Shown: positions 31,239 through 43,432 of the stretch, in pieces
How the letters are laid out: every line of letters starts with the position of its first letter
How positions within the stretch are numbered: position 1 is the stretch's first letter
NCBI GenBank assembly: GCA_039707655.1
Contig: CM077667.1
Location: 156,220,642-156,284,641 of the forward strand
Origin: Elymus sibiricus
Lineage: Eukaryota; Streptophyta; Magnoliopsida; Poales; Poaceae
Direction: 5' to 3'
DNA: 64,000 nt
Made by a program: the position numbers and the translations under genes
Notes under the pieces: generated by a model
What the model was told of the DNA's origin: nothing
What the model saw: only the letters and a program-made list of their open reading frames with translations
The model's database searches: none

Positions 31239-32125
31239 TGTCGGCATTCTGGGATCGGGGGTACCCAGACCTGCCTGCCTGCGGCCCAGCGCGTGTCCCA
31301 CCGCGATGGCCCGGTACGGCCCCACAACGGGTCCCTCAAGTCAAGGCCCTCGCGGGAGCCCCCGACTGGTGAGGAGGAAAACGGAACACCTCCGGAGAAG
31401 TGGCATCCCCCCAGGCTGCCTCCCGAGGAGCGGAGATTCCTATGCAAGTACCCGGCCTCCCAAGGCCGGGGTGACGTGGGTTCTGACGTCCAAGCCAAGC
31501 GGGCGCCAGCGGGTGCAGAGGGAGGACAGTTTCCTCTTTCGTGCTAAAGAGACAAGGACGTACGCGGGTTCCAAGGGACCCCCCAAAGGTTTCCTTCCCA
31601 GTTCAAGAGGACCGAGACCATGAGCCCAGCAGGACGGATGTCATCGCCGAGCCCACCGCTGCGTCGCACCCAGATGCTTTGCAGGCGATGACCACCTTTA
31701 GTCAGGATAGGATGTACTACTTGTCCCCTATCAAATTTGGCTGTTGTGGGATCCCTTACCGCCTGCGCGATAAGGGAAGAGGACCGTGGCCCCTATAAAG
31801 GGGGGACTAGCTCCCATCATAGGGAGGAGGATGGACACACCAAGTTCATCACCACCAAGAGCCCTCGTGAGGCCACCCAGCCACTGTACTAGTTCACCCT
31901 TAGCCTCCTCGAGAGGCCAATCCACCACAAAGCAGGAGTAGGGTTTTACACCACAAGGTGGCCCGAACCTGGGTAAATCTCTGAGTCCATCTTCTTCCCT
32001 GCTCACACTTATTCGATGCAGCTAGGCCGTAGGGTGACAGGCTTGAGACTTCGAGCCGGTTGAGATCTTTGCACACGCCCCAGTGTTCGAACCTTGTTGG
32101 GTTTTGCGGAGCCCCGATTCCGACA
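31239..32125 (+). repeat. 3' LTR of family C copy 'a' (887 bp)
   Basis: TGTCGGCATTCTGGGA ... CCCCGATTCCGACA. It aligns in reverse with the copy 'c' LTRs. A TATA box lies at CCCCTATAAAGGG (about 31790). The flanking duplication cannot be tested because the 5' end of the element is lost. Confidence 0.85.
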
Positions 32126-33758
32126 ATAAGATGATAAACTTTCACTCACATCCTAAGGTCCTTGAAACCTAGAAGCTTTACCAAGCCATAACACGGTTGG
32201 AATATGACCATAGGCTTTGGCTCTAAGTCAAAAGACTATTGTCACCACCAATCCTGTCCATAATAATAGTGGACATGAAGAACTAGATTACGATGGACCA
32301 CAAACCCCTTGACCAATGACCATCCGGAGCAAATGCCTCCTCCTCTCACGTATTCCATGAATAATGTTTTGTGTGATACTTAGGGAAATATGTTGTTGTC
32401 CTCATGGATGACATAATTATTTACCCAATGAGATAAAGGAACACCTTAGTCCTATTTGGATAAGCCCCAAAAGCACCGACTGCCTGGGCTTTCAAAGTGT
32501 AAGGTCATACCTTAAAAGAGGTTGGACTTCTCGAAGCACTCACCCTGCAGCAGAAGACGTTCTTGCCAAAGCAAGAAGAAGGGCCACTACGATTGGGAAG
32601 CCACGACGAAGAAGGAGGAGCAAGGAAAGTCAACCACCGCTCCTCAGCCGGCTACATCAGCTAGACTACATCAAGAAGCACCGACGTTCAAGCACGATGA
32701 AGCCCTCGGACATCAAGAGAATTAAAGAGCCCCTTGTTATAAGTTGTCACCTATCAATTCCTGGCTAGCAAGGAACCGAGAAGGTTATAGAACCCCTCAC
32801 TCCACCACCTTGATGAAGTACGATGAGCATGACGTCCCTACTCTCTCCAGATGCCTGGAATGGACTGGAACGATTGTCATGACCTCATTACTGGCCCCTT
32901 TTTGATCCGATCATGGGCATAAGCCCTGACTGGATCATGATGAACCACCGGTCAAAGGTAGTTCACCCCACTTGCCAAACGTCAGACCTTGGGGATCGGA
33001 TGGTTGGACTATACTTTTGGGTAGCCAGCTCATCTAGGACCCCCTCAAAAACATTCCTAGATGGTAGAACTTTTTCGCGTCAACTCTCTAAGCTTAGTCT
33101 TAGGGACGAGACTCATCCCAACCTTGCCACAAATGGCTACGGAAACACAAGAAGACTAAACACTCGAAGACCCACCAGAAGCATGCGTCCGTGGTGACGA
33201 AGATAACTAGCCGAAGATGAATGAAGAGCATGCCTCGCCAACTTACTCAAGCAGAAGCTCTCGACGCAAAGCCTACGATGATGCGCTTCAACACTCTCAA
33301 GGATGAAGACCACAGCGATTGAAGATCTCCTGCTTTAAGGAAGATAAGGACTTCCCCATCAACGGGAAGCTACATCAAGACTCGACCCTTCTAGCACGAT
33401 ACATCTAGATGCCACCAACCAATGTGAGTGACCCAGGACCAGCGCGCAGACACACTACCTTGCCACGTATTCTGAATTTGGAATACACACGCAAGCCCGA
33501 CCCTTGCCCGAACCTCGTCCAGCAAACCCTTGATCCTTAGGCAAGCCTAACATATGACAAGAACCCCGTTCACTCTCAGACGAAGCCAGAGGAAGCACTC
33601 AAAACTGAATCATCAAGCACTTCAAGGAATAGTGGAGCAACCACACCAAAGTAGAAGCAACATGGAACGTGAAGACTACCTCACCTCTGAATTTCTGCAT
33701 CTCTTCTACGCCTAGCCTAGGAATCTCGGGAACGAGATTCTTGTAAGGGGGGTAGGTT
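32126..33758 (+). mobile_element. internal region relic of a chromovirus-like Gypsy element (T)
   Basis: Heavily decayed. A short in-frame piece at 32383-32436 reads GKYVVVLMDDIIIYP, the reverse transcriptase catalytic box. From about 32520 I see no gene. The end carries GAATCTCGGGAACGAGATTC, a Tekay/Del-type signature, and a purine tract AAGGGGGGTAGG directly before the LTR at 33759. Confidence 0.6.
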
Positions 33759-36700
33759 TGTCACGCCCTGTGTTTTGATCATGACTAAGTTAATATGACT
33801 CAAAAATTCGGGCCAATTAAAACTTTTTGTGTGCATATGAATGCTTGACTTGTGTGCTAGTTGCTTGCTTGTTTGATTGTGCCAAGAACCATCATATATC
33901 TCCTACACTCCAAACTCATATCCCTGACCCAAGAAACTTGCCCAATGATCATGCCATGTGTATTGGACATAAAACTATTTTTATAAAATATTATTTTGGC
34001 CAAAAAGCATTTTATTAATTTAGGTTTTCAAAAACCCCTGAATTGAGGTTTGTACTACAAGTCCTCAAATTAGGGTGGATGCTTCCCAAAAACTTCCCAA
34101 AACCACCAAATATTAATTTTAAAGATTATTTTACAATTTTATTTAAAGGCTTTTTCTTAAGGCCAGAAATGGTCTTTCATAGGGAGAAATTATTTAAATG
34201 CTTTTAAAATATTTGAGAAAATTTAGGGAAACTCAGTGGACATATAGTGTCCATATATAAGAGTTTAAACACAAGGTCATGTTCAAAATATTGGACAAAA
34301 CCTTCCAAAACCCTTTATGTCTGTTTTAAGCTTTTGAAATATTCCTATAAGAAATATTCTCATTAAAATCCAGGAAAACTCCAGCAAGTCACACATGCTA
34401 TATGTGATGATCTTGCAAAGTTTCATCTCAATCCCCATTGATTTGATTCACCAAAATATCCCAAAACCCTCTCTGTCCAGAATCAAATTTGAACAACTTT
34501 ACATTGTTAAGTTTCTCCTATTGAACCCAAATTTGTGGGCATGTCCTAATCCCTAAACAATGCTACTACACAAAGTGGTGCATCAAGGAGAATGGATTTG
34601 CACACCTAGATCTGCAGAAACCTGATTCTGTTAATTTCTTTGGTTTACAAAGTCTCCATTGCCAACTTTCTTCAAACCTTGTTTTTACCTACACTTTGAT
34701 CCTGGTAAAACTCATGGCAAGTAGACTCCATTTTCTTCCCCAAATCAACATCAAACACCTTTTGGTTGTTTAGTAAAAACCTTGTTTGACGCCCTTCCAC
34801 TATTCTCCTTGACCTAATATTTTTACCACAGTCCTTTGTATACACCTCCTACCTCCAATAAAAGTTTCAAGCCCAGGTTCAATCATAGAGTGGGGTAAAA
34901 CCGCATTTCTACCCCCTGGACAGCAAGAATCCCTCTCTCTCTCTCTCTCTTGACTTCCCTCCTGTTATAGTCGGCCTACAGAGCATCCAATGGTTCCCCT
35001 GACTTATTTTCTTCCCCTAGATACCTTAGATGCAGGTGGCCGCGTAGAAGCAGCCAAAGGCATGCCGTGGCATGCCAAAAATGCGCTCCAGAGTGCGCTA
35101 CAGTGCGCACCCACACTGTAGCTGGCGCCCATCCCCACCTCCCGACCACCTGGGGATGCGGGAGCGTGTCCCCTGGCTTCTCCTCGAACTCCGCGAGATG
35201 CCAAGTTGTTGGGCCCCTCCTCCTTCTCTCTCACACGCCCCCAGTCGTGCATGGCCGAGCACCGCAAAGCTCCGCCACTCCCTATCCATGCGGGGGACCC
35301 GCCTCGAGCTTGCCCCTCTCTCTTTCTCTCGCCCCCAGCAACTTAGACTAACTCCACGAGCACCACAGAGCTGCCCCGACCCCATCTCGTGGCCTCTAGA
35401 ACCCATCCGGCGGACGCCCGAGGACCCAGTCCATGGCAAGCCCTGGCCTCCCTATAGGAGGCATCCCCGAGCGCCTCTTGCGGCTTCGCTCTCACTCCCA
35501 GGCACCTAATCACCCCCCTGCTCGATCAATACACCCCAAGGGGGCCCCGATCTCAAGATCAAGCCGGAGCTCCACCGTCTCGACTCGCCGGCAACTGCGC
35601 GGTACATGCCTCCTCTTGCCCCCATTATTCCTCCGTTGGAACTACCTCGAGTCCCTGACCTCATTCCCCCTCATCCCCGCTTCTGTTGCAGCTCAAGGTG
35701 ATAGAAGTGAGCTCAGTCCGTAGCGCCGCCGCCCTGCTTCCTCATCGCCGGCATTCCCGTCAGCTCCGGTGGCCTGCTCCACCCCTAGGAACCCGTCGGT
35801 GCCCTCAGGTCCGCCTGCCGCACCTCATGTTGTGGCCGGTGAGCTCCTCCTCGATTTGGCCAAAGGTAGGAGATGACAGGTGGCCCCCGCCTGTCATCCC
35901 CTCCTGACCCTCTGTCTCACTTACGGGCGGGCCCGACCCGTCAGGTTTGAACGTGCCCGCGACGCGCGCGCTGTGTCGGCCGAAGGCGCAATTCGCCTTT
36001 ACGCCATCGACGTGGCCGCCGGGCGTGGGCTGTTTCCCTCTAGGCCTGCTCTGTTGAGCCCATTCTGGCCCACGGGGACAGCAATTTTTTTTCCTTTTTC
36101 ATTTTTTCTAGAAACTGTAAAAATTCCACAGATTCCAATATCCCTCCAAATCCAATAATTCTTCCACCATAAAACTTGTAATATTCTATAGTATTTAATA
36201 ATGTCACTTGTAAAAAAATTGAAAATGATTTATGTAGTGGTTTTATTTAAAACCTAGTTTTGATTATTTTAAACCTCCGTTAAAATAGTTTTCAAAACCC
36301 TTTTCACTTCAAAACCAGAGACAAATATTTTTAGTTTTGAATTTAGTATTTTACAAAGTAGGGTAACATTTTAGAAGTGGGTTTTGTGCTCTGTTTTTGC
36401 TGTGTTCTTATTTTTTTGCCGTTAAAACTTGCGACGATAGATTGCGTTATTGACGAGGGAGTTGGACCCGTAGACTTTGAAGACCCCGAAAACTTTGTTC
36501 AGCCAGGCAAGCAGCCCTTTGACCATGTTTAAAGAAACCATTTTCATTGCATGGAATATAGCACCTTACTTTCGATATGTTGATCATGATGTTATGGTGA
36601 CCACCTTTATGGGTTACCCCTATTACTTTCTCGTTGATACTTGCATCGTGCATGACCCTACCTCCTTACGAGGGTTATGCGGGTGGGAGTAGATAGGATG

Positions 36701-37984
36701 CTAAGTAGTTGCTACGCAAGTGGGATGGGAATATGCATGGTGTCGGGAAAGAAATGATTTCAAAGACTTTTTCGAAAACCCCGTCGGGTGCCACTAATGC
36801 CTGAGGGAGATGGTGTTGAGCTAGGTAACAACTTGATAAAGAAGTGGTGTATCGAGGCAAGTGAGTGCGTGTGTTTTCGAAAACGGAGAGATTTAAAATT
36901 AGTCGACCGTCCCAACCTTACATGTACAACCACGCTACCCCTATATGGGAAGGGGCTTTGTTGATTACTTTGGTCGGTACTAGCAGAGAGACCACATTAC
37001 TAGTGGCAGGAATGACGTGGTCACTCTTGATATGGAGTCGTGCCGGAAAGGACGATCATGGGCTGTTTTCACAGACACCGGGCACACCGTTGGTCCCTGC
37101 ATGGATGATACTTGTGATGTACATCATGCGGGCTATGTGCCAACGAGTGGACTCTTTGTTAGTATCGTCAGGGGAAAGGCATTGTTCGGGTACTTACCTC
37201 GGGTATGCACAATACCGCGAGTCGTGGCTTGACACGGAAGTTTCCCGAGTCTTGTGGGTAAAGTGTGCAACTTCTGCAGAGTGTAAAACTATTCGAATAG
37301 CCGTGTCCACGGTCAAGGACAGTTGGGTGGTGCTGCTTAAACTACGTCCGATGTTTTGCCGAACTCTGTGTGTGTGTGTCTGTGCGAAACATAAGACGGT
37401 ACTTGAGGTAAGTCGGATGACTAGATCGAATGACGTAACATGAGATGTTCAACCCCTTCTTATGGATATCTGCAACCTATTGATGCATACTTTTACAAGT
37501 TGATTGAACATGTCATTGCACTCAAAATTAGCTTTCTGCAAAATTACCTACTTATTGCTATATCATGCATTGTTATTGCCTTGTTCCAAACATGGGTTGC
37601 TTCAAAGTACATTCAAAGTACTCATTGGCTTGCCACTGGTTATTTAATTGGCCAGGCATGGAAGAGCAGGAATATGGTGAAGAGTTCGTTGGTGACGAAC
37701 CTGCGAACTAGGACGCTTCCCAGTCAGAATGCTTGTAGGGTTAAGGCAGATGGCATGGGCCTACACTATCTTTCAAGATTTCTACTGTGAATTTATGCTT
37801 GTTATTTGGCCTTCATGGCCCCATCTATGTAAGACTTGACCTTAATGGTCTTTATTTGTGTAATGTTGTATGTATGGATGTAAGACTCTTGTGTCCAGCT
37901 TCTGTCTGTTCAGTTAGCATTGATCTCTGGGATCACTGTACACGTGCATTCAGTGATCATGACTTATGACTCGGGGTCCACACA
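33759..37984 (+). repeat. 4.2 kb LTR of element T
   Basis: Starts TGTCACGCCCTGTG right after the purine tract and ends ...GGGGTCCACACA just before an initiator-Met primer site, so both edges are well defined. The interior changes from AT-rich (34000-34930) to GC-rich (35030-36060) and back. A (CT)n microsatellite lies at about 34932-34950. No gene is seen. The last ~300 bases recur at 39583-39883. Confidence 0.75.
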
Positions 37985-37988
37985 GAGC

Positions 37989-38000
37989 TGGTATCAGAGC
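37989..38000 (+). other. primer-binding site of element T (initiator tRNA-Met type)
   Basis: TGGTATCAGAGC, a few bases after the LTR end. It is the standard sequence complementary to the 3' end of the initiator methionine tRNA. Confidence 0.85.
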
Positions 38001-39582
38001 CATCCTGACTATAGGAAGCCCTTAGTTAGCATGGACATTAGTTAGGAGAAAACTATTTTTCCAGACCCTTCAAAATCACTTACAAAACTTCTATATTTCT
38101 CATCTCTCCTTAATTTTCAAAGGAAGTGAAGGTTTTTGCCTTCGTACTTCCACCCTTATCCTCTTGACTCTCCTCATCTACCTTTCCAAAACTTTGCAAA
38201 CGGTCGCTACTACCCTTATGCCCGTGACCACTGGATTCCTTGAAATTCTCCTAGGTAACCTGGAAGGGAGCCACCTTGCCAGGCATTTTTCCACTTATCC
38301 TGGACACAAGTTGGCGACACCACGACAAGATGATACCAACAGAAGATAACTTCTCAAGGAATGAGGGTATCAAGACTCAGAAGATGGTGACACCCTCAAC
38401 ATTGCCCCAGGATGATGTAACTTTGGCCTACGATGACCAGGGCATAAGACATGGAATGTCATGGTATGTATCGCTAATAGACCAACCTTGTCCTTACCGT
38501 TGTTGTATCCGCAACCGCCGGTGTATGAGAACCTCGCCATTTTGTCCGCCTAACCATAGTGAGCATGAAAACGGTTCTCTTCATCCCCCGCTCTTGGTGT
38601 CGATATTATCATCATAGTAACCTGCAGGTTATAACTCTACCTTGCCTTGTCAATATCATTGCATAAAGGATTGCCTACCTCGAACCCTCGATGACTTACA
38701 AGACAAGAAGGCATTGGCACGATTACAAAGCTACCAGAAGACCTGGTCAACGACAGCCGTGAGGAACCACCTTCATAGTCAACTCACTAGATGCGAAGTT
38801 GTCAAGGACACTTCACGCACAACAAAGATCGTTTCGACGAAAATAAACAAGAGACATAGGGACACCTGAAGAAGACCCAGAAGACTAAGCGGACTCCTCT
38901 CCAAGACAAGAAAAAAGCATGACTACTGAGTCCGAGAACCCCTAGGGTAGGATGAGTCGTGTATACCCTATGCGAATTCGAGTCTGTGTGATGGTTCAGA
39001 TTGAACCATGTTGCGTGTTGCTTGTTTTATTTGTTTGTGATTTTGTATGAGACGCTCTTTTTCCCTAGGCAATGAGTACGCAACTGTACCACTTACCTCA
39101 TCTTACTGGTTGTGTTTCGCCTTTTTGGCACTTGTTTGATTGCACTTACACTATACCACCTCCTTAGGCACTTCCCTCTATGCTACTTTTCACTCTCACC
39201 TCTCTTGTCAACTGAAGACCATAAAGATAAGATGCACCAAGGATCCACCTCGATGGACAACTAGCATTGAAGACTATGACTACGACGTACTCAACCAGAC
39301 GCAACCCCGTAGAATTCTGTTTTTCCCTCAAGGTTGGAAGCCCTTCCCTAGATAGACCCAAACCTCACTAGATACCCCCAGCTCAAACCCTTAACCATGT
39401 GCTTAACATACGGGTTTGTGCGAGAGCACTAGTTAAGCTTTGAATAACCTTGGATTAATACTGTGTTTCATCATTGGAGTGATCGTAGTGAGCAAACACA
39501 TTACATCCCTAAGCGAGCACTTGATCTCACGATGCCATAGGGAATATCGTTTTGAGGATATATGATTAGCAGCCTAGTGATT
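38001..39582 (+). other. 5' internal region of element T, non-coding
   Basis: About 1.6 kb between the primer site and a truncated second LTR. Short frames only (at most ~113 codons), with no gag motif I can recognise. It is either a non-autonomous internal region or too decayed to read. Confidence 0.5.
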
Positions 39583-39883
39583 TGTTCGTTGGTGATGAAT
39601 ATGTGAGCTAGGACGCTTCCCAGTCAGAATGCGTGTAGGGTTAAGGCAAATGGCATGGGCATACACTATCTTTCAAGATTTCCGCTGCGAGTTTATGCTT
39701 GTTATTTGGCCTTCATGGCCCCATCTATATAAGACTTGACTTTAATGGTCTTTATTGTGTAAGACGGTATGTATGGATGTAAGACTCTTGTATCAAGATT
39801 CTGTGTGTTTAGTGAGCATTGACCTCTGGGATCACTGTACACGTGCATTCGGTGATCGTGACTTATGAGTCGGGGTCCCCACA
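39583..39883 (+). repeat. truncated second LTR of element T (last ~300 bp)
   Basis: Matches about 37682-37982: TTCGTTGGTGA, CTAGGACGCTTCCCAGTCAG, TTATTTGGCCTTCATGGCCC, ACTGTACACGTGCATTC. It ends GGGGTCCCCACA at a true LTR terminus, and the next base is already gag of element B, so T once inserted into B. Confidence 0.8.
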
Positions 39884-40475
39884 ACATAAGTGCCTTGGAA
39901 GTTAGATCGGAAGGTGTCCTCGAGCTCTTCCCAACTCCCAATGGAGTTTTCAGGGAGACTGTTTAACTAGTGCCGAGCTGGTCCTTTGAGTTTGAGTGGT
40001 AGGTATTTGATAGCATGGATATCATCGTCTCTGGCCATATGAATGTGGAGAAGGAAGTCTTTGATCCACACGGCCGGTCCGTCGTCCCGTCATATGGTTC
40101 TATGTTTACGGGTCTAAACCCTTCAGGGAACTAGTGCTGCATAACCTTGTGTGTGAAACACAGTGGGTAAGCGGCGCCTCTAATCCAGGCTACGTCATGC
40201 TAGAAATTGGCTGTTGTCTGGGCCCGGTATTGTTCCCGGCCTCTGTGGTTGCGGTCGAGCCACGATTGGTACCCATCCCGTCTAGCGGGGGAGTATCCCC
40301 TAGATCCGTAGATGGATCTAGTGTGACCTAATCTATAGTCCAGGTCCTGTCATAGATCATATCGGTCCCCAGGCTATGTTTGCCCCTCTCCTCTCCTCCG
40401 AGGTGACGTTGGCCAGTACTCGGTGTCTCCAGCCACCCTGTCTCATCCTCGAGGGGGGCGGTCTGACTGGTCGTA
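39884..40475 (-). pseudogene. gag core fragment of element B, decayed
   Basis: Aligns at nucleotide level with element A around 1466-2060 (ACATAAGTGCCTTGGAAGTT, CCAATGGAGTTTTC, GAATGTGGAGAAGGAAGTC). Stops and indels prevent a continuous frame. It covers the start of the capsid domain. Confidence 0.7.
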
Positions 40476-41705
40476 CTAAGCATGCCTGGGAGATTCAGGC
40501 TCGAAGGCCTCGTCGTTGAATTGCGGCAGCAGGCATCGGCGTGGGTAGCTTTTGTTTTGATCTGACCGCTCAATGCCGAACCCTTCTTCGGCTACAAGGA
40601 CTTTGGTCCATCTATTGTTGATGGTATCTTGTTGAGCTTTGAGCTGATGCTGCTTTGCCTTTAGGCTCCAGGCGATGGCTATGAGCTGCCGCCTGAATCG
40701 TTCTTGATCCTCAGGGTTTTCGGGGATGGTGAAGTCTTCGCCTTCAAGGCTTTCCTCCTCCTCGGGAGGGAGGTAGTTGTCATCCTCGGAATCATTGAAG
40801 TCCTCGGCGTCCTGCTGATCCTCGAGCCTCTCTGGGTCCTCAAGCGGTTCCTCTGGGGCTTCAAGGTCGCCGACATTTTCTAGGGTGTCGATTTCCCCGG
40901 TACCTATGATGGCTTCCCTTCCCTTGTTTGTCTTGGATCGTTTGCGTTGTTTCCGGCGTTTTGACGGCGGTTCGCCGGATTTGTCGCCGTTCTTCTTGGG
41001 GGTGGGGTTGTCCCTATCGTCAGGGTGTCCACCATATAGACATCGTAGGTGGAGGTGACTGTCCACTGCCCAGTAGTGATAGCGGTGGGGGGCGCCAATC
41101 TCTTCATCCATGTCTTCTGCCTCCTCGGAGGCGTAGTCCAACATTTTGGTTAAATCTTCGACAGTGGCTACTAAGTGGGTGGTGGGTGGGCCGTAAAATT
41201 CCTCGTGACAGGCCTCTAGACCGACCTGCACATGGGTTGAGGTCGGGTCGTCCACGAATGTCATTGACTGGATCTGGGCCAGAGCCTCGTTAAACCATGA
41301 GAGGTCGACCGGATCAGTCTCCCGAGGGCCCTCATAGCTAAACTCTAGGGCGCCTTCGCGAGGGGCATGTGTGGCAAGGACCGAACCCTGGTACTCAGGT
41401 GATATCAATGGATCCGAGCTCAAGGCTGGTCCTCCGGCAGGGATAGATCTACGGGTAGGGACGTATAGGGGGCTTTCGGGCCTGTCGTACGAAACCAAGG
41501 GCTCAAGAAGGAACAGATCGCCACGGGAGTCAGCGGTGAACTCTAGGTTCTCGAACCTGATCTCCTAACCGTGAGCGAAATTTCCGATCTGGCCAAGATG
41601 GCCGGTCGAGTCAGCATGCAGCACAATGCTGCATAACGCGCAGGTCTGTCCAGGGACGAAGGTGTCCTCATTACAGACCTGCTCACTGATGATTAGGCGA
41701 GCCAT
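40476..41705 (-). pseudogene. gag N-terminal region of element B
   Basis: ATG at 41705-41703, at the same distance from the LTR as in A. A TAG lies in frame near 41565, and a 340-codon frame continues to 40476. Conserved pieces are THLVATVEDLTKMLDYASEE, a basic KRRKQRKRSKTNKGR and an acidic DFNDSEDDNYLPPEEEESLE. The last third (AIAWSLKAKQHQLKAQQDTI) is the probable coiled coil that in A lies in a separate frame. No enzyme domain is seen. Confidence 0.75.
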
Positions 41706-41751
41706 CAATCCTCCGGTGATGTCACAGCAGAACTCTCAATGAAAGCACCTA

Positions 41752-42233
41752 TGTTGGTGTCAAAACTGGCAGATCTCAGGTAGGGGGTCCTGAACTATGA
41801 ATCTAGGATTGATGGTTAACAGGGGACGAAAGAGACAATGTTTACCCAGGTTCGGGCCCTCGTGAGGAGGTAAAACCCTATGTCCTGCTTGGTTGTATTA
41901 ATGAGTATGATGATTATAGATTTGATCTACCTCGAGATCAAATGGGCTAAACCCTAGATGAGTTGACTTGTCCTTCTACGAGCTAAGCCCCCTGGTTTAT
42001 ATAGACACTAGGGGTACCTAGGGTTACACATGGTAGGTTTCCATCCAGGCATAGATATGCCCATTCTTTCTTTCTAGTCTTGGAGGTCGCGCCAAGTCTT
42101 CGGAGCCTTCCCTCCCGAACATGGGATTGTCCTGTAGTCCGGCCTTCCTCCAACTACCACAGAGCTGCCCGCCGAGGCAGGCCACCGGAGGTGAACCGAC
42201 AGCCCGAGAACCCCTTAGTCCCGGAATCCCTCA
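41752..42233 (-). repeat. 5' LTR of element B (482 bp)
   Basis: On the plus strand TGTTGGTGTCAAAACTGG ... GGAATCCCTCA, the same layout as the A LTR. The TATA region GGTTTATATAGACAC lies at about 41991-42005. Inner bases TGGTGCTTTCATTGAG (minus strand) occupy the primer position. Confidence 0.85.
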
Positions 42234-42887
42234 ATTCGGCTTCTTCGTTGCTGAGTTGCCATTGCCGTTTCCATTTCCCTGCTTGATCTGCGGTCAATCG
42301 GTGGCATAATGTCCCGTCTTCTGGCACTTGAAACATGTGATATGACTCAGATCCTTCTGAGCCGGAGCGGGCAGGTGCTGACTGCCATTGCCTCCATTGC
42401 CATTCTTGATGTTGTTGTTGTTGAGACGATTGTTCCCATTTCCTCCATGATTATGACCTTCATGGTTATGCACTGCATGGTTATGGTGAGTGTGTCGTCC
42501 AAACTTACCGGATCCTGATCCGGCATTTCATGAATAAGGGAAGTAACGGGGCTTTTGCTGAGCTCCAGAGTTGTACTTCCCCTATCCATATTTCCGCTTG
42601 CGGTTCTCGATCTGCTGCTGCTTCCCTTCTAGAATAAGGGCCTTGTCTACCAGCTCCTGGTAGTTGTTGAAAGTAGCCACCGTCAGTTGAATGCTCAACT
42701 CATCATTGAGTCCCTCCGTGAACTTCTCCTGTTTGGCTGCATCATCAGCCACATCTCCTGGTGCATATCGGGTCAACATGCTAAATTCATCCACATACTG
42801 TGCCACAGAACGGTTCCCCTGGCGTAAGTTGTGGAACTCACGCTTCTTCAAACTCATGGCTCCAGCTAAGACATGAGCAGTGCGGTG
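42234..42887 (-). pseudogene. chromovirus-type gag fragment
   Basis: The minus strand reads AMSLKKREFHNLRQGNRSVA, QYVDEFSMLTRYAPGD, KQEKFTEGLNDELSIQLTVA and ALILEGKQQQIENRKRKYG, typical of chromovirus gag. After frame breaks comes CFKCQKTGHYATD followed by a stop in place of the last Cys, i.e. a broken CCHC zinc knuckle. LTR B borders it at 42233 and LTR D at 42888. No LTR of its own is seen. Confidence 0.75.
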
Positions 42888-43432
42888 TCGGTGCACTAGG
42901 ACAGGGGTATCCAGTGCCCCTGACTTATGCACAGGCAGTAGTAGCAAAACCCGTTAACACAAGCCACCACACCACCAAGAAAACATTCAAGACCCAGACC
43001 CCGGCAGCAACGACCTACAGAAGGCCAAGCAACATCAGCAAGACCAACGCAATAGCCCAGGAGGGGCCCAAGGCGCGCTAGCCACGTCCCAGTAGCCTGC
43101 CAGGGACCGAGGCACGCACATCTTCAGGAAGACCCGACAAGCCGTCCCCCGACAGGCGCGAGCCAATCGGCCATCGCTCTAACACATCACAACGCCAGTC
43201 ACTTGTCGATGCGGTGTCGAGCCCTTAGGTGTCTAAGTGGCTCCCGCTAAGCACGTGGCGACGCACCAGAAGACAGATTATGCCTAGATGACACCCATCG
43301 AGAAGCGTGTCAATACACTAAGCAACAGCCAGCCATGCGGTGGCAAGAGCTTGTCGGGGATGCATCCCCGAGCGCCACCTAGACTAGCAATCATGGTATT
43401 TTGTCCTAAATGCCAGAGTTAGGTATGATAGC
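42888..43432 (+). repeat. unclassified LTR (D), left part
   Basis: Begins at about TGTCGGTGCACTAGGACAGG and runs without coding to the target duplication ATAGC. The other half lies at 59808-60028 beyond the family C insertion. The LTR call rests on the TG start and on a TATA box in the right half; no second LTR is in the window. Confidence 0.45.

Larger units (their letters stand above)
10192..32125 (+). mobile_element. family C Gypsy element, copy 'a', 5'-truncated, with three nested insertions
   Basis: Its own pieces are 10192-13728, 15630-18136, 19725-20064 and 30310-32125. Removing the insertions (13729-15629, 18137-19724, 20065-30309, each with a perfect target duplication) restores one element: gag, protease, reverse transcriptase relic, a long non-coding tract, an antisense spliced ORF, purine tract, 3' LTR. 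The 5' LTR and start of gag are missing. The order matches copy 'c' (43433-59807, reverse) and copy 'b' (60029-64000). Confidence 0.85.
39884..42233 (-). mobile_element. Gypsy element B, relative of A, 3'-truncated
   Basis: 5' LTR 41752-42233 and gag on the minus strand, ending at 39884 in mid-gag where element T joins. Base 39884 corresponds to about 1466 in element A. It is diverged from A, with many substitutions and different indels. Confidence 0.85.

Noticed and set aside
34932..34950. CT microsatellite as a regulatory GAGA site
   Set aside because: Only about nine repeats and nothing else supports a promoter there; ordinary simple repeat.
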